From: Liriodendron chinense
Taxonomy: Eukaryota > Streptophyta > Magnoliopsida > Magnoliales > Magnoliaceae
Direction of reading: 5' to 3'
DNA: 64,000 nucleotides
Assembly (NCBI GenBank): GCA_003013855.2
Contig: PVNU02001893.1
Coordinates: 124,001-188,000, forward strand
Below the pieces are notes generated by a model. The model did no database searches and was not told the origin of the DNA. It saw only the letters and a list, made by a program, of their open reading frames with translations. The position numbers were made by a program, and so were the translations under genes. Shown in pieces: positions 23,160-34,787 of this stretch; position 1 is the first letter of the stretch, and the number at the start of each line of letters is the position of its first letter.

Positions 23160-24640
23160 TGATCCATTAGTGTACCTGACCATCATTCGGCTGGGCCATT
23201 CATGGATGAACAATGCCCCAAATGTCTCCTAGATTTCAAGATCCTAGCCACTAATGAAGGACCTTTTTCAGTTGAATGTGGATCATTGCCATCTTTCTCT
23301 TCTTGACCAATTGTGCAATTGAGGAGATATTTCTGGCATGGTGCGTCAAAGAAGCTTCCCATAAAAAATAAAAAATAAAAAATAAAAATAAAAAGAAGAT
23401 CGTCTCAATGGCTGAACATGTGCCAAACTGTACAGATCTGTGCATGTTGTATGGAGAATTAGGTCCTTTTCTTCCTCAATAGCGGATCATTCAAGTAGTT
23501 TGCAAAATTAAAGTTCCATGCATTTCCCTCTTCCGTACACTTGGCAAACAAGTCTGGTGATCAAGACTGTCCTTCTGGTGGCCCACCAGAAGTCCAAGGA
23601 GACTGGGTTGTTGTATTTATCTGATAATTTACCTGCAAAAACAATGGTAAGAACATGAGTCCAAATCAACCAGCAAAACTCACAAGTGGATTGTTGTAGC
23701 TGCCAATTTACTGCAATTTTTTATACATAACTCATCCACATGATAGCCCATCAGGTCAACAAGAATCAATGAAGCCAAAGCTTATTGATTTGTATGCAGC
23801 TACAACGATAATTTGAGAATCGGGCTATAAAGACAAGCTGGAGCAGTGATACGCAATCCCAACCACCACAGGAAGGAAAGACAATCTCCATCCCTTGAAC
23901 CCAACAGCATGAACATTGGCCAACGGACGAGATCACCTAAAATCAGGCCACTCTTTTTCCTCCCTTCCCCAGAGGATAACTCTCCACATAGGTAGGGAAG
24001 AAAGGGTGTTAAAAGTAGGAAAATGCTCCCTACATGGAACGCATATTAGCATTCGTCTTATGACCTATCCACACATTTATAGAATAGCAACCGTCCAGGT
24101 TCTGGACCTTTGACAAAAAGAGGAAAAAAAGAAAAGAAAAAAAGATGGGAACCCTACAGTAGGTGGGCCACAGACAAAATCAAACTGAATGGACAACCAT
24201 AGCGATCCACATTGATCTGTTGAGGCTTTTTCTCTATTTGATGGCCACTGACCAATGTATCTTTTTTGGGATATGCTCCTTGCAGTGGGGGACCACAGTT
24301 TGGATCTGTTTGTTTCTAGTGCGTGTCATCAAAATGTATTTGTGGATGTATGCAAGTCGAGGATACACCCCTTCCACTCGAAAATGGTAGCTTTCACCGG
24401 TGCAGTTATATCATTTACACTATCAGGGGTCCTGTTCATCCACAAACTAAAAGAGTCATGTCCCATAGGAGAATCCTCAGTTCAGTGAGTTCGGGAATCA
24501 AAATTAACTGAGTTTGAAATCTCAAATGAGATGGAATGAGCAACTGCATGCCTACTTAAAAAGCTCAAAATGATTGATGATCGACAATCTATTGTTACAC
24601 AGTTAGTATCATGTACAAGAGCCACTAGACCATTCGCACT
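23160..24640. other. Intergenic, no gene assigned
   Basis: Includes an (AAAAAT)n-like microsatellite at 23358-23395 and a short perfect palindrome around 23572-23595 (CCTTCTGGTGG.CCACCAGAAG). No domain could be recognised in any frame. Confidence 0.35.
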
Positions 24641-25190
24641 AGGGCTCATCACACATGACGTGAGCCCAAAATCTGAGCCCTGCAAAAGTGCTCACGAGTT
24701 CTTGTAAGAACTGGTGCGCATTCCTCTATAGAGTTCTCACAAGGACAAGTGAGTACTTTTTCAGGGCTCATCACACATGATGTGATCCCAAAATTTGAGC
24801 CGTCTACTTGATGCAACACCCCAACAAACCCCCAAGGCCCAACTTTCAACATGATCTAAGACTTTGGTGGGCCATGACAAAAGGAAAGTTTCCCTCCCTT
24901 GATTTCCCTCTCTCTCTCTCTCTCTCTCGCTCTCTCTTTGCTACGGCCCACCAGAGTTCTGGACCAAGTTGAAAGTTGGGCCTCGTGGGTTTTTAGGGCT
25001 GCTGGATCATGTGGACAGCCCAGATTTTGGGCTCACGTCATGTGCGATGAGCTCTGAAAAAGTGCTCACAAGTTCTCGTGAGAATTGGTGCGCAGGTGAG
25101 CATTCCTCTATCTGAGCCGTCCACATTATACAACACCCCAACAAACCCCAGGGCGCAACTTTCAACCTGATGTAGAACTTTGGTGGGCCA
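24640..25190. repeat. Inverted-repeat cluster with a CT microsatellite at its centre
   Basis: 24760-24890 (GGGCTCATCACACATGATG ... CTTTGGTGGGCCATG) pairs with 24940-25055 in inverse orientation (CGGCCCACCAGAGTTCTGG ... TCATGTGCGATGAGCTC). The loop at 24905-24935 is (CT)n. Additional direct copies of the arm lie at 24645-24760 and 25060-25190. This looks like a fold-back element that duplicated its arm. Confidence 0.65.
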
Positions 25191-26294
25191 TAGCAAAGAA
25201 AAAAGCTAAAGCAAAATCAATTATTTCAGTACAATTGAGGAGAAGGAAAAAATAAAAAAATAAAAGCTTATTATTTAAACAAGTCATGCATTGCAAGGTG
25301 GACTTCGAAATTTGACACGCTCAAGTTGGCTCCGCGGAGCTTCAGAATGATGGTTGTGTAACCTGTTCTGCCATCAATAACTCAATTAGTCATGTCTTCA
25401 CCCCGCCATTCTCACTGATTGCTCTCCACCAATTACAGTTTTCACAGGAAGCTTTAGAAATCAATATGTAACCATTCAGACAGCCTGGGCAACCTACACG
25501 TCTTGAAGACACCTCACATACCTCAACAAAACAATTCGAGAACGGATGCAAAACCAGTCCAAGCGATGGCAGATAGCTATGTCTCAGACTCCAGACCCAA
25601 CCAACTGGACCCAGACCTGATTTTAACTGGGTCGCAGTTGATGGACCCGACCCAAAACTGAGTGGACCCAAATTTAATCAGGTCCCGGAAGCTGAGAACC
25701 AAACCTGACAAATTTACCTGACAGGTCCAAAACAATTGGACCTGGACCCCTATTAAAATCAGGTCAGGTCCATCAGGTACGCACTAGTCTAGGTACCCAT
25801 TCACAGCCCTACCTCTACTCAAAAGCCCAACAAAACTAGCTTTAACAATGGTGTAACACTTCTATGGAGCCGCTGCCTCATTTCTCAAAAGCCCATTAAA
25901 CCTCTTTTCTTTTCTTTTTCTAACATAGACTGAAGACGGCCAAAAGAGTATTTAGAAATAAACTAAAGTTAAAAATGTTTTGTCTCAAGATTCACTCCAA
26001 TATCAATGGCACCATAGTAGAAAGAAAGAAGCATTAAAGACATATCCTTGGAATCAAACAAAATATGACATTCAAATAAAGGAGGAGACAAAATGAAAAG
26101 GATTTTTACTACTTTATTTTCTCTCATCTGTTATCTATTCTACATTGTTTTCCACTCATGGAGTGATGAAGATTAAGCAAATCGCACTGATCAGGAAAAA
26201 TAATAATAAACAAATAATACAAAAGGGTGATAGCATTCTGGCATGAAAGCCCAGCCCAACACAAAAATAGGAATGGCTAAAATGAAGCAGAAAC
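25191..26294. other. Intergenic between fold-back cluster and kinase gene 3' end
   Basis: 25600-25770 holds a short run of diverged 'GGACC(T/C)GACC' and 'TCAGGTCAGGTCC' words, a local low-complexity duplication. No gene seen. Confidence 0.35.
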
Positions 26295-26432
26295 AGAGCC
26301 AACACAAACCAAAAATTTATTTCTGTGGGACGATGTGGCTGCTTTGCTTATACATAAATGTTTCTCCTCTATATATTATCTTTCGCTCTGTCAAAATTGT
26401 TAGGGAAGAATAGAAATAGATGAGGTGGCCTT
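26295..26432 (-). terminator. Probable 3' UTR and polyadenylation signal of the ABC1 kinase gene
   Basis: On the - strand AATAAA lies at 26321-26316, about 112 bases after the stop codon, a usual plant distance. The cleavage site is inferred as roughly 26295. Confidence 0.45.
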
Positions 26433-26552
26433 CTATGGGGCCATGAGTCCTTCGATTGTGTAGGCAAGGGACTGTGCCCAGTCAACTTTGAATAGCAATG
26501 CCTGTAGTGTCTGCATCACATCATAATCCGGATCAAGTTTTCGCTGCCAGCC
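26433..26552 (-). CDS. ABC1/UbiB-family atypical kinase (ADCK2-like), last exon
   Basis: Encodes the final 39 residues plus stop: GWQRKLDPDYDVMQTLQALL and on to SLAYTIEGLMAP. This is the conserved C-terminus of plant ADCK2-like ABC1 kinases, where 'LVLEGWQRKLDP' is continuous. The acceptor reads TTTCGCAG/GGC and the phase is 0, which joins cleanly to the Glu ending exon 52808-52963. ABC1 kinases are atypical protein kinase-like ATPases of mitochondria or plastids, linked in known members to prenylquinone metabolism. The targeting sequence is outside the window, so localisation is not shown here. Confidence 0.88.
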   Translation of the reverse strand, partial: GWQRKLDPDYDVMQTLQALLFKVDWAQSLAYTIEGLMAP

Positions 26553-27106
26553 CTGCGAAAAAATCACAACAAAGGTTCAAAACTGTGAACTTAGATGCTG
26601 CTGCTGCTGCTGTTTTTTTTTAATCTAAGCGTGTGTTTGGTTGTAAAAAGAATGCTCTAAAACATGAAATAACCGTCTGGTTTACCAATCATAAGGACTT
26701 CGTAAATATACCATATGGAACAGGTGAATGCAGATATGGACACAAGTACCAGAATAGAAAAGCAAATCTGCCTTTCCCGAATCTCAAATATGGATATGGG
26801 TATGGGTATCCATCCATTACTTTGGAAGCTACCATTTACACATCCGCCTGATTAATTTGTATACATCCATTCTTGGTTTTGGGAATTCAAACAGTACCAA
26901 AGTTCCCTATTTAAATTCCGAAAATAGAAAATGTGTGTATGCAAATCAATCAGCGTGAGCATCGACACCAATTCCCGACTTCAATACCATGACAACATTG
27001 CAAGGAATTCAGAAGATAGTTAATCCAACATCATAGGCAAGGTTTTAATCGGTGTATTGGGTACTGTATCATTCACGACCCATATGGCCCGATATCAAGT
27101 TGTTTT

Positions 27107-27718
27107 TAGCTAATAGAGCGTGGCGAATTAATCCCTTTATCTCATAGCCAAGGTCAAGCCTGCTTCACAGAGGTCAGGCCCTCGGCCGAACCCTCCTTCG
27201 TGGGCCCCACTTCACATGGGTACCACTTCACACGTGCCACCCACCTCACACCGATGGGGCCCGCTTCACAAGAGCCACCTGCCTCACACGGGCTGCCCAC
27301 CCCGAGTGTGCTCCCGCTTTACAAAGGCCGCCTCACTTGAGCCCGTGTGAAAATGCCCATGTATTAATCACCCCCGATGAAGAGTCTTGAACACGAGACC
27401 TTCCGCTCTGATACAACTTTTGACGCAGGACAACTAACCACTTGCTCTAAAAGCTCGAATTGATAAAGTGTGGTGAATTAATCTATTTATCTCATAGTCC
27501 AGGTCAGGCCAGCTTCACACAGGTCAAGCCCTCAGCCGAACCCTCCTTCGTGGGCCCCACTTCACATGGGTAGCGCTTCACACATGCCACCCGCCTCACA
27601 CAGATGGGGCCCGCTTCACACGAGCCACCCGCCTCACACGGGCCGCCCACCTCGAGTGTGCTCCCGCTTCACACAGGCTGCCCCACTCGAGCCCAATGTG
27701 AAAATCTCCCTGCATTAT
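27107..27718 (-). mobile_element. TRIM-like miniature LTR retrotransposon, copy 1
   Basis: Two direct repeats (about 27419-27718 and 27107-27364) share 'cacttcacatgggta', 'ggggcccgcttcaca', 'gagtgtgctcccgct' and 'gagccc..tgtgaaaat'. Between them on the - strand, TTGTATCAGAGC (27418-27407) resembles the TGGTATCAGAGC initiator-tRNA-Met primer-binding site, next to the first repeat. The internal region is only about 50 bp with no gene. The distal repeat is truncated on its left side. Confidence 0.6.
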
Positions 27719-28449
27719 ACCGTTTTTGGACAGCACTTTAAACCTTGATCGTAGGACATCATTGAAATTGTATCTAGAAGTACAAATGCAGCATCTAGCA
27801 TCAATGTGGACATGATATGATAATCTACCCAAAGCACATAAGCTATCTTAGCATCTATGCTTCTCATCATTGATTCCAAGAACTGTGAACGCCCTGGATC
27901 TCAAGAATTTAAGATAAAAATATAGTTGTATGCATGTGTATGCATCATGCATGCACAATATTTAGATATCTGCATACGAATGCATGCATGATTCATCTGA
28001 TATGTGGGGCAGGTTGGAGTAGATTCTGAAGAAAATGGATAAAAAAGGTAACTTGTGATCTTCAAGAACAATGAGATTCAGAACTACACTTCTTAATCAT
28101 TACAGCAACTTACACAGCCAATTGAAGCTAGGTAGAACCTCCTAGACAATTAAACATATTGACATGAAGAGGAACTTATTTACTAGTTATATCGAACTCT
28201 TAACAGATCCCAGTTTCTCGTTTCAATTCAATTCAGGTTCTGTTTGCAGCAGGGTATTTAATGCTTGCAGTTTGGTGAGTTTGACTCACCATCAATAGGT
28301 TCAAAACACAGCATAGTGACATTAAGAGGAACATATTTACCAGTTATATCGAACTCCTAACAGATCGCACGAGAATAGCCACTGTGGGTTCAGAGAGAGA
28401 GAGAGAGATCTCATGGTGAATGTTGTTTGCAGATTATAGTTTCTATTGA
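27719..28449. other. Intronic, no feature assigned
   Basis: Contains alternating TGCATG-rich sequence (27930-27990), a partial duplication of 'gacattaagaggaac.tatttac.agttatatcgaactc' (28161-28205 and 28318-28357) and a short (GA)n run near 28393-28408. Confidence 0.35.
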
Positions 28450-30195
28450 ACCGGTGAGGGAACGTGTAAACACAAAGCTAGATTTATTGAGGGGAGCTTT
28501 AAAATCTGAAAGAATTTAAAATTAGTTGGATTAAAACAGAGTATATGGAGTGCAATTTTAGTAAGAATAGGAGTGGAAACAAAGAATTAGTAAAGAATGC
28601 TAACCAAGAAGTTGCCCAAAATGCCCCCTTTCTATATCTTGGGTCAATAATTCATGAGAGTGGAGAGATTGAGAAGGATGTTGCCCATGCAATTCAAGCA
28701 GGGAGGAAGAAATAGAGATGTTCCTCGGGAGTTTTATGTGATTGCCGCATGCCACTCAAACTGAAAGGGAAACTTTGTAGGATATCAATCAGACCAGACA
28801 TGCTTTATGGAACAGAATTTTGGGCAGTTAAGGAATATGTTCATAGGATGTGTAGTTGAAATCAGTGTTCGCAGTATCGGTATCGCGTTACGTTTCGCAC
28901 CCTTGAGATAAAGATACATATCGCGTATCGGTGGGAAATATCAGTTGTCTCACGGAATGTATTGCACTTTTTGGGAAACATGGGGAAACATTGGGAAATT
29001 GATTGAATTTTTCAATGAAACTTCTAGGATTGTTAAAATGGACCTCAATACACACATTTAAATCATAATATGTATAAAAGAAAGTCCACATGATGGAGTT
29101 CCTTTGTAAAAGGATCCTAAGCTATGCGCTATCTGACTGAACTGATGCAACTATTGTTTAAATTGATTCCATAAAATATACAAATGTAACAAGACATTAA
29201 TGTAAACGCAACCAATGCATTGACAAAGTAAAACAAGCAAGAGAGTTGAGAAATATACCTATGGATGATGCAACTGAGTGAGTATCCTCCAAATGCAGTT
29301 TTGACTATCCTAGTTCAACGCAATGCAAGCTACCCTATATGGGCTAGATCTATATGAGGACTCAATAAAATCTAGAAAAGAGCTAACTGGACTCAACAAA
29401 CTATGACCCCTACGCAGAGTTGGAACGCGGGTCGAGAAACTAGAAGAAAATCGAACAAAAAATCTTTCTTTCTTTTTTTTTACAAAATGGGGGACTCTTG
29501 TGCGTCTGACTGATAGAGTAAAGTAGGAGAAAATTGAGAAGAAATAGGCCCCCCAAGTTTTTTCTCCAAAAAACAAAAAAAAAAACCAAGTTTAGAAACG
29601 TTCCAGCGTCTCTGACCAATACTTGGACGATATCGTCCAGGTATCGACGATATTTGGAGCCCACTGTGCAATAAGTAACGATATTTTGATGATATATCGT
29701 GCGATATCGACACATCGTACGATATTATCGATATCGCACGATATATCGTGCGATACGAAGGAATCAGCCATTTTCTGTGTTATTACTAGGCCGATATTTA
29801 TCGGCGCCTACCGATATCGATAATATCGGCTGATATTATCGATACTGCAATCACTAGTTGAAATCAAGATTTGAGATGGAGGAGTGGCAACAAGGATAGA
29901 ATTAAAAATGAATGCACTCGAGGAAACTTAGGAGTAGAATCAATAGGTAATAAGATGAGGGAAAGTAGAATAAGGTGGTTCGGTCAGGTGAAATGGAGAC
30001 CAAGAACTGCACTGGGTAGGAGTAAGTTGGTACAAGTTGAAGGCTGTAAAAGGGCAAGGGAAAGGCCCAAAAGGACACGGGTGGAAGTAGTAAGAAAAGA
30101 CTCGATGACCATATATAATCTAATCAAAGTTTGCGGAACAAGATTCATGTAGTCAACCCCAATTAATTGTGATAAGGCTTAGATGATGACGACGA
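28450..30195 (+). pseudogene. RTE/L1-like LINE reverse transcriptase, C-terminal end, split by a MITE
   Basis: Upstream of the MITE the frames read KTEYMECNFS, FLYLGSIIHESGEIEKDV, LKGKLCRISIRPDMLYGTEF. Downstream they read RWRSGNKDRIKNECTRGNLG, RESRIRWFGQVKWRP and ARERPKRTRVEVVRKD. These are the post-catalytic region and conserved tail typical of plant LINE polymerases of this type. Stops (e.g. after QAGRKK) and frame changes break it. The end at about 30150-30195 has GGCTTAGATGATGACGACG, a short-repeat 3' end rather than poly-A. Confidence 0.75.
28863..29856. mobile_element. hAT-type MITE (CAGTGTTCG family), 994 bp, copy A
   Basis: Flanked by a perfect 8-bp duplication GTTGAAAT (28855-28862 and 29857-29864). 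Its left end CAGTGTTCGCAGTATCGG and right end (reverse complement TAGTGATTGCAGTATCGATA) are inverted repeats. The right third is packed with overlapping CGATATATCG palindromes. The empty site rebuilds the LINE sequence across it. Small ORFs inside are not conserved among copies. Confidence 0.88.
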
Positions 30196-31445
30196 TTAGA
30201 TGTCCCCTGCATATTGAAAGTTTTACAACCAACATAACTAATTGCAGGGCCAAAAATGTCCAAAAGCTCCTCATGTTATATATAGTTTAATACATTAATT
30301 TACAAAGAGTGGTTAAATAACATTACATGTCGTGTTCACATATCACATTCCCAAACATCCAACCCATTTTATGAATTCAAGTTATGTGAGCTCTAACTAA
30401 ATAGCAGAGTATGGCGGGTTTAAGGATTCTATCTAAAAGGGTTGGGAGCTGTGAAGCACCTATTGGATTTGGTGAAATTAAGACTAGGGAATTCATGAAA
30501 TTGATCTAATAATTTAACACAAACGGTGAATTTCAGTATATTATAGCATTCCCAGTGTTCACATTTATATTAAACTTGAGAGCCATCAACCTTCCCAACC
30601 CTCTTGGAATGAAAACCACTGCCCTAAGTCACTCTACAAGGCATGTTTCCTCCATCAACCATCACAAATCCATAGTTGGACCCCATGAACCCGACTTTTG
30701 AGTAACAAAATGATGGAAGAACAGTCCAGTGACAGTTGACAAGTCTTATTTTTGGATGCAGACAAAACTCAAAACTGCTTTGTATCCATATACAAATTTT
30801 GATTGCCGTATTAACCTGGCAAGAGCTTGCTTAATCCTACCTTACCTACCAACCAGAACAGAACTCAATTACATATCTGTGAGGGATCTTGCATGATAAC
30901 CAGAGACTGATGCAGCAGAAACAAACCATTGATGGTATTTCGAAGCTACTAGTATATAATAAACAGAGATTGGGAGTAAAATCAACACATTCATGCCATT
31001 AAGCATATATCCATGATGTAAAGGTCAACCAGGGTAACAATTGCCTAACTTATCATAGTCCTGCTTCAGAATTTGACCAATTTGTGTTCGAGTTCGCAGC
31101 TGCTTATATGGCTTATTTTTCAAAAATACATGTTAAAATAAATAACAGTATAAGACAGCATAAGTTTCAAAATCCCGATACAAACACGCATTTTGGTATT
31201 TCTTATTAAAACGCGAAGTACATGAAAAACATTTATAACAGGGGAAAACAGCATGCAAAACTAAAACTTTGGTTACATAAATACACCCTATAAAACCAAA
31301 ATACATCCAGTAACCTAGCATAAGTTACGTATCTTCTAAACTCAGTGAGGAATCTATCAAAGGCTCTCCTCCCCTCTGAAGTCTGAGCTCCTAAGTCTCT
31401 CACTTGCAAAGGAGTACAAGGGACTCTGTAGCCTCCAGTATCCAG
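30196..31445. other. Intronic, nothing assigned
   Basis: Ordinary AT-rich intron sequence. I see no coding exon, repeat arm or element end. Confidence 0.35.
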
Positions 31446-31836
31446 CGTTTAAAATAGCTTACACTGCATAGCATGTAGCTTATAGCCTTCACGCTACGGA
31501 CATGGAAATAGCTTCAAGTCATGTGTAGCCTACACAACATGCTGACTAAGATAAGCTACATGCTGCATGGCCTACATTAAATGCTATGTAGCTTAGAATG
31601 CAGGGTTTTTTTTTTTGAAACACTGATAATATTATAACTCAAGGACCGAAGCCAAAATTTACAAATGTACAAAGACTGGGAGACTGCAGCTCTCCCCCCC
31701 CCCCCAAAAAAAAAAAAAGCTGTAAAGGACTATAATCTTAGAAGATAGAGCCCATTCAATTATAAGAGATTTTACCCTACTAGCCACCTCGAGGAACTGC
31801 CTTCCACCATTTCTGAAGCAACGATTGTGCCCCCCC

Positions 31837-31867
<31 letters not shown>

Positions 31868-33203
31868 ACGAGGAAGAAACTATTGATAGGCTGACGCAAC
31901 CCAATCAACTTCAAAACAAAGAAATCCCATAACCTCTTTGCAAAAGGGCATAGCAAAAAGAGATGATCCGCCAATTCCTTGCCACTCATACACATCAAGC
32001 ACACACTCGGAAAAATAAAGCTTCGCTTGTGAAGGTTATCTATCATGAGCACCTTCTTCCTCCCCACTAGCCATGCAAGCGCCACTACCTTTGAAGGCGC
32101 ACCATATCTCCATATGAATGATGTTGCACAAATCCCGTTGTTATGCTCGGCCCCGCTAATTGTCGTGTAGAACGATCTGATTGAAAATTTGTCAGATTAT
32201 CTTTTGGCCATCTGAAATGATTGGGGCTACCTCTGATAAAATTTGAAGCAAAAATATTAATTCCACAACCCCTTCATCATCTAAATTCCACCTACATAGT
32301 GGGACCCAGACAATATTTTCCCCAACTGTCGAGTAACAACTATCTACCCTCAAACCCTCTCTAACAGCCATCGCCGCCAGTGTAGGAAATAATTCGCTTA
32401 GCTTTTGATTCCCCACCCACCTATCATCCCAAAATTTAATGTTCTTCCCATTCCCCAATAAGAAACCAACCCCTTACCATGCTATGTCTAATTGACGCTA
32501 CAGATTTCCAAACATGTGAAGCCCTATATAATGATGACGACCTAATCCACCAACCCATCTCTTCAATCTCATACTTATTAGCACTTCTCTCCACTGAGCT
32601 CCCACCTCTACCTCAAATCTTCAAACCCACTTTCCTAGTAATGCCAATTTCATATTCTCTAATTTCCTAAAGCCCACCCCTCCCTTATCTCAAGGTTTGC
32701 ATACCTCTTCCCATTTCATAAGGTGGAATTTGTGATTCTCATTTGATCCTTGCCACAAGAAGTCCCTCCTAAGCTTGTCCAACTTAAGCAACACCGATTT
32801 TGGGCACTTGAAAAGAGACATGAAATAGACTGGGAGATTTGTCATCACCAACAAGAATAGGGAGACATAATGGGGTTTATTGTTCACTAAACACAAAAAT
32901 TAATTAATGTTTCTATGCTTTATTACATTTTTCTATTTTCAATCAAAATAGTTAATGTTTTCAATGATTTCAGTACAATAAAATTAGTATTAGATCAGTT
33001 ACATTTTCAATTTCTTTATCTTTCTACTTAATCTTTGCCCTATTTTTTCTATTATTTTTTATGTATTTGGTTGATAAAATTTGATGACATTGGTGCAACA
33101 AGTGTGACCTTAATAAAAAATCTAGAAGCAGCATGTAATGTAAGCTACACCCTACATAGCTTATGCCTCATGCTTCAAAGGGATGAACGCTACACTACAT
33201 ATC
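31446..33203. mobile_element. TAGC-rich hAT-like MITE copy, split by a LINE
   Basis: Left part 31446-31602 (CAGCGTTTAAAATAGCTTAC, GCTATGTAGCTTA) and right part about 32890-33203 (TTATTACATTTTTCTATTTT, GATGACATTGGTGCAAC, GCTTATGCCTCATGCTTC) are collinear with the complete element at 33553-34078. No clean duplication was found at its ends, so borders are approximate. Confidence 0.6.
31604..32888 (-). pseudogene. L1-type LINE 3' part inserted in a MITE
   Basis: On the - strand: LPVYFMSLFKCPKSVLLKLD then RRDFLWQGSNENHKFHLMKW (32870-32700), the post-RT region. Next are GNGKNIKFWDDRWVGNQKLS (32458-32400) and a zinc-finger-like zf-RVT end WLVGRKKVLMIDNLHKRSFI with C..C...H....C (32080-31950). The 3' end is marked by a T run at 31604-31618. 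The frame is broken repeatedly. Inside are a C run with (CA)n at 31831-31869 and a C/A run at 31691-31718. Confidence 0.8.
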
Positions 33204-33552
33204 CACCAATCCAACAGGTATTATCAAAGAATTTCATTTTTGGTTTATGATGCATCATACATCTAATTTGGGATCCATAATTTGGATAGTTCAAGTTGAA
33301 CTACTTGTATGCCACATGCATTTCACTTCCTATGTATCATCCATCACACTTTTCTAGAGTAACAAAGTTTTCCTCAATCGATTTTGCCACTTTTAAAATG
33401 TTTGGTAATTACAAGAGCATGTGGAAGTCCTTTCCATCAACATGCAAGCACATGTTTCAGATAGAGATATGTGGGTGCGATTTGAGCATTCCACCAAGCG
33501 TTCCATTTCATTCAAATAACTTCACACTTCAGGTGGCCCACAACATTCAAAC

Positions 33553-34078
33553 TAGTGTTTCAAATAGCTGCGCTACATAGCGTAGCATGGCCTTAACGCT
33601 ATGTAGCTCATGAAAATAGCTTAAATCGCATGTAGCCTACGCTGCATGATAATTTTCATAAGCTACATGCTACGTAACTACACTACACGCTATGTAGCTT
33701 GCATGATCTTTTCCATAATTTGTTACATTTTTCCATTTCCAATTAAAATTAGTTAAACCTTTTAATGCTTTTAGTAAAATAATATTAAAAAACAATATTA
33801 AATCGGTTTCATCCCTCTTTCTTTACCTTTATACTCAATCATTGCCCCCTCCTATTACTTTAGGTTCCATTTGTTGAACCAAAAATCATGAAATTTTGTT
33901 GAATTTCATTATTAATCACTCTAATTTGGTACAGAATATATTGACATTAGTGCAACCAAGCACCATGACTAAAAATTTAGTAGTTGTGTATAGCTTACGC
34001 CTCAGGCTTTGTAGCTTATGCCTCATGTTTCATAGGAGTGAACGTTATGCTACACGTTATTCGTTATTTAAAACACTG
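33553..34078. mobile_element. TAGC-rich hAT-like MITE, complete, 526 bp
   Basis: A perfect 8-bp duplication ATTCAAAC flanks it (33545-33552 and 34079-34086). The left end TAGTGTTTCAAATAGCTGC and right end (reverse complement CAGTGTTTTAAATAACGAA) are inverted repeats. Subterminal parts are rich in GCTACATAGCG-type palindromes. No coding capacity. Confidence 0.88.
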
Positions 34079-34202
34079 ATTCAAACATATAAAGGGCCCA
34101 AAAAAAAAAAAGTTTTTAACCATCTATTATTTTGTAAATTATAGCCTCGGGAGTAGCGAAATGGCCAATTTTTTGGGGGGCCAAAGATTTAAGCATTGTT
34201 TC

Positions 34203-34411
34203 TGTAGATTTGTAGATTTGCAGAGAGAGAAAGAAAGAGATGGGAGAAATGAGAGTGCTCAAAAACGTGAGCAGCCCTTTTTTCTTATTCTATTTATATG
34301 TAAGGTTTCCCCTATTTACAAATAATATCTTAATAGATGTGGCAAATACACATTAATCCTTACTTGCATATTTACAAATAAACCCCTATTTAATGAATGA
34401 ATGTTCCAACA
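34203..34411 (-). repeat. Copia 3' LTR
   Basis: Starts TGTTGGAACATTCATTCATT on the - strand at 34411 and ends ...CTACA at about 34203. It matches 45705-45862 closely across 'ttattctatttatatgtaggg' and 'tttacaaataaacccct'. The outer end is inferred from the TG..CA rule. Confidence 0.75.
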
Positions 34412-34425
34412 CCCCCTCAAGTTGG
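34412..34425 (-). other. Copia polypurine tract
   Basis: CCAACTTGAGGGGG on the - strand directly precedes the LTR start. It is the usual plus-strand priming site of copia elements. Confidence 0.75.
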
Positions 34426-34692
34426 TGTATGAATATCTGAGTGAAGGGCAAGCTAGAAAGTATGATGGATTCTGTTGTTAGTAGGCTTATGGTTCGTGTG
34501 GGGGGAAGGAAAAAAAAACTTTTTAGAATCGGTCGGGTCGAGTTGAGGATGTCTTAAGGGTAGCAAAAGCTCATGTGATAGATTGGGTTGTGGTGGCAAG
34601 GGCTGTGGCTCAATTTCCAACGAATTAGAATGAGCTTTTGTAGCTTTCGAGGGTTTTGTATTCTAGCTTCAGCCTTTTTGTCTATAAAATTT

Positions 34693-34696
<4 letters not shown>

Positions 34697-34763
<67 letters not shown>
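34697..34763. repeat. (TA)n microsatellite at the end of copia pol
   Basis: About 33 TA units. On the - strand it starts directly after SKLGM, where intact copia elements commonly continue I-D-I-Y, codons that are already ATAT-rich. The microsatellite may have grown from the coding end itself. Confidence 0.9.
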
Positions 34764-34765
<2 letters not shown>

Positions 34766-34787
34766 TACCCAACTTGCTCGAAATCTC

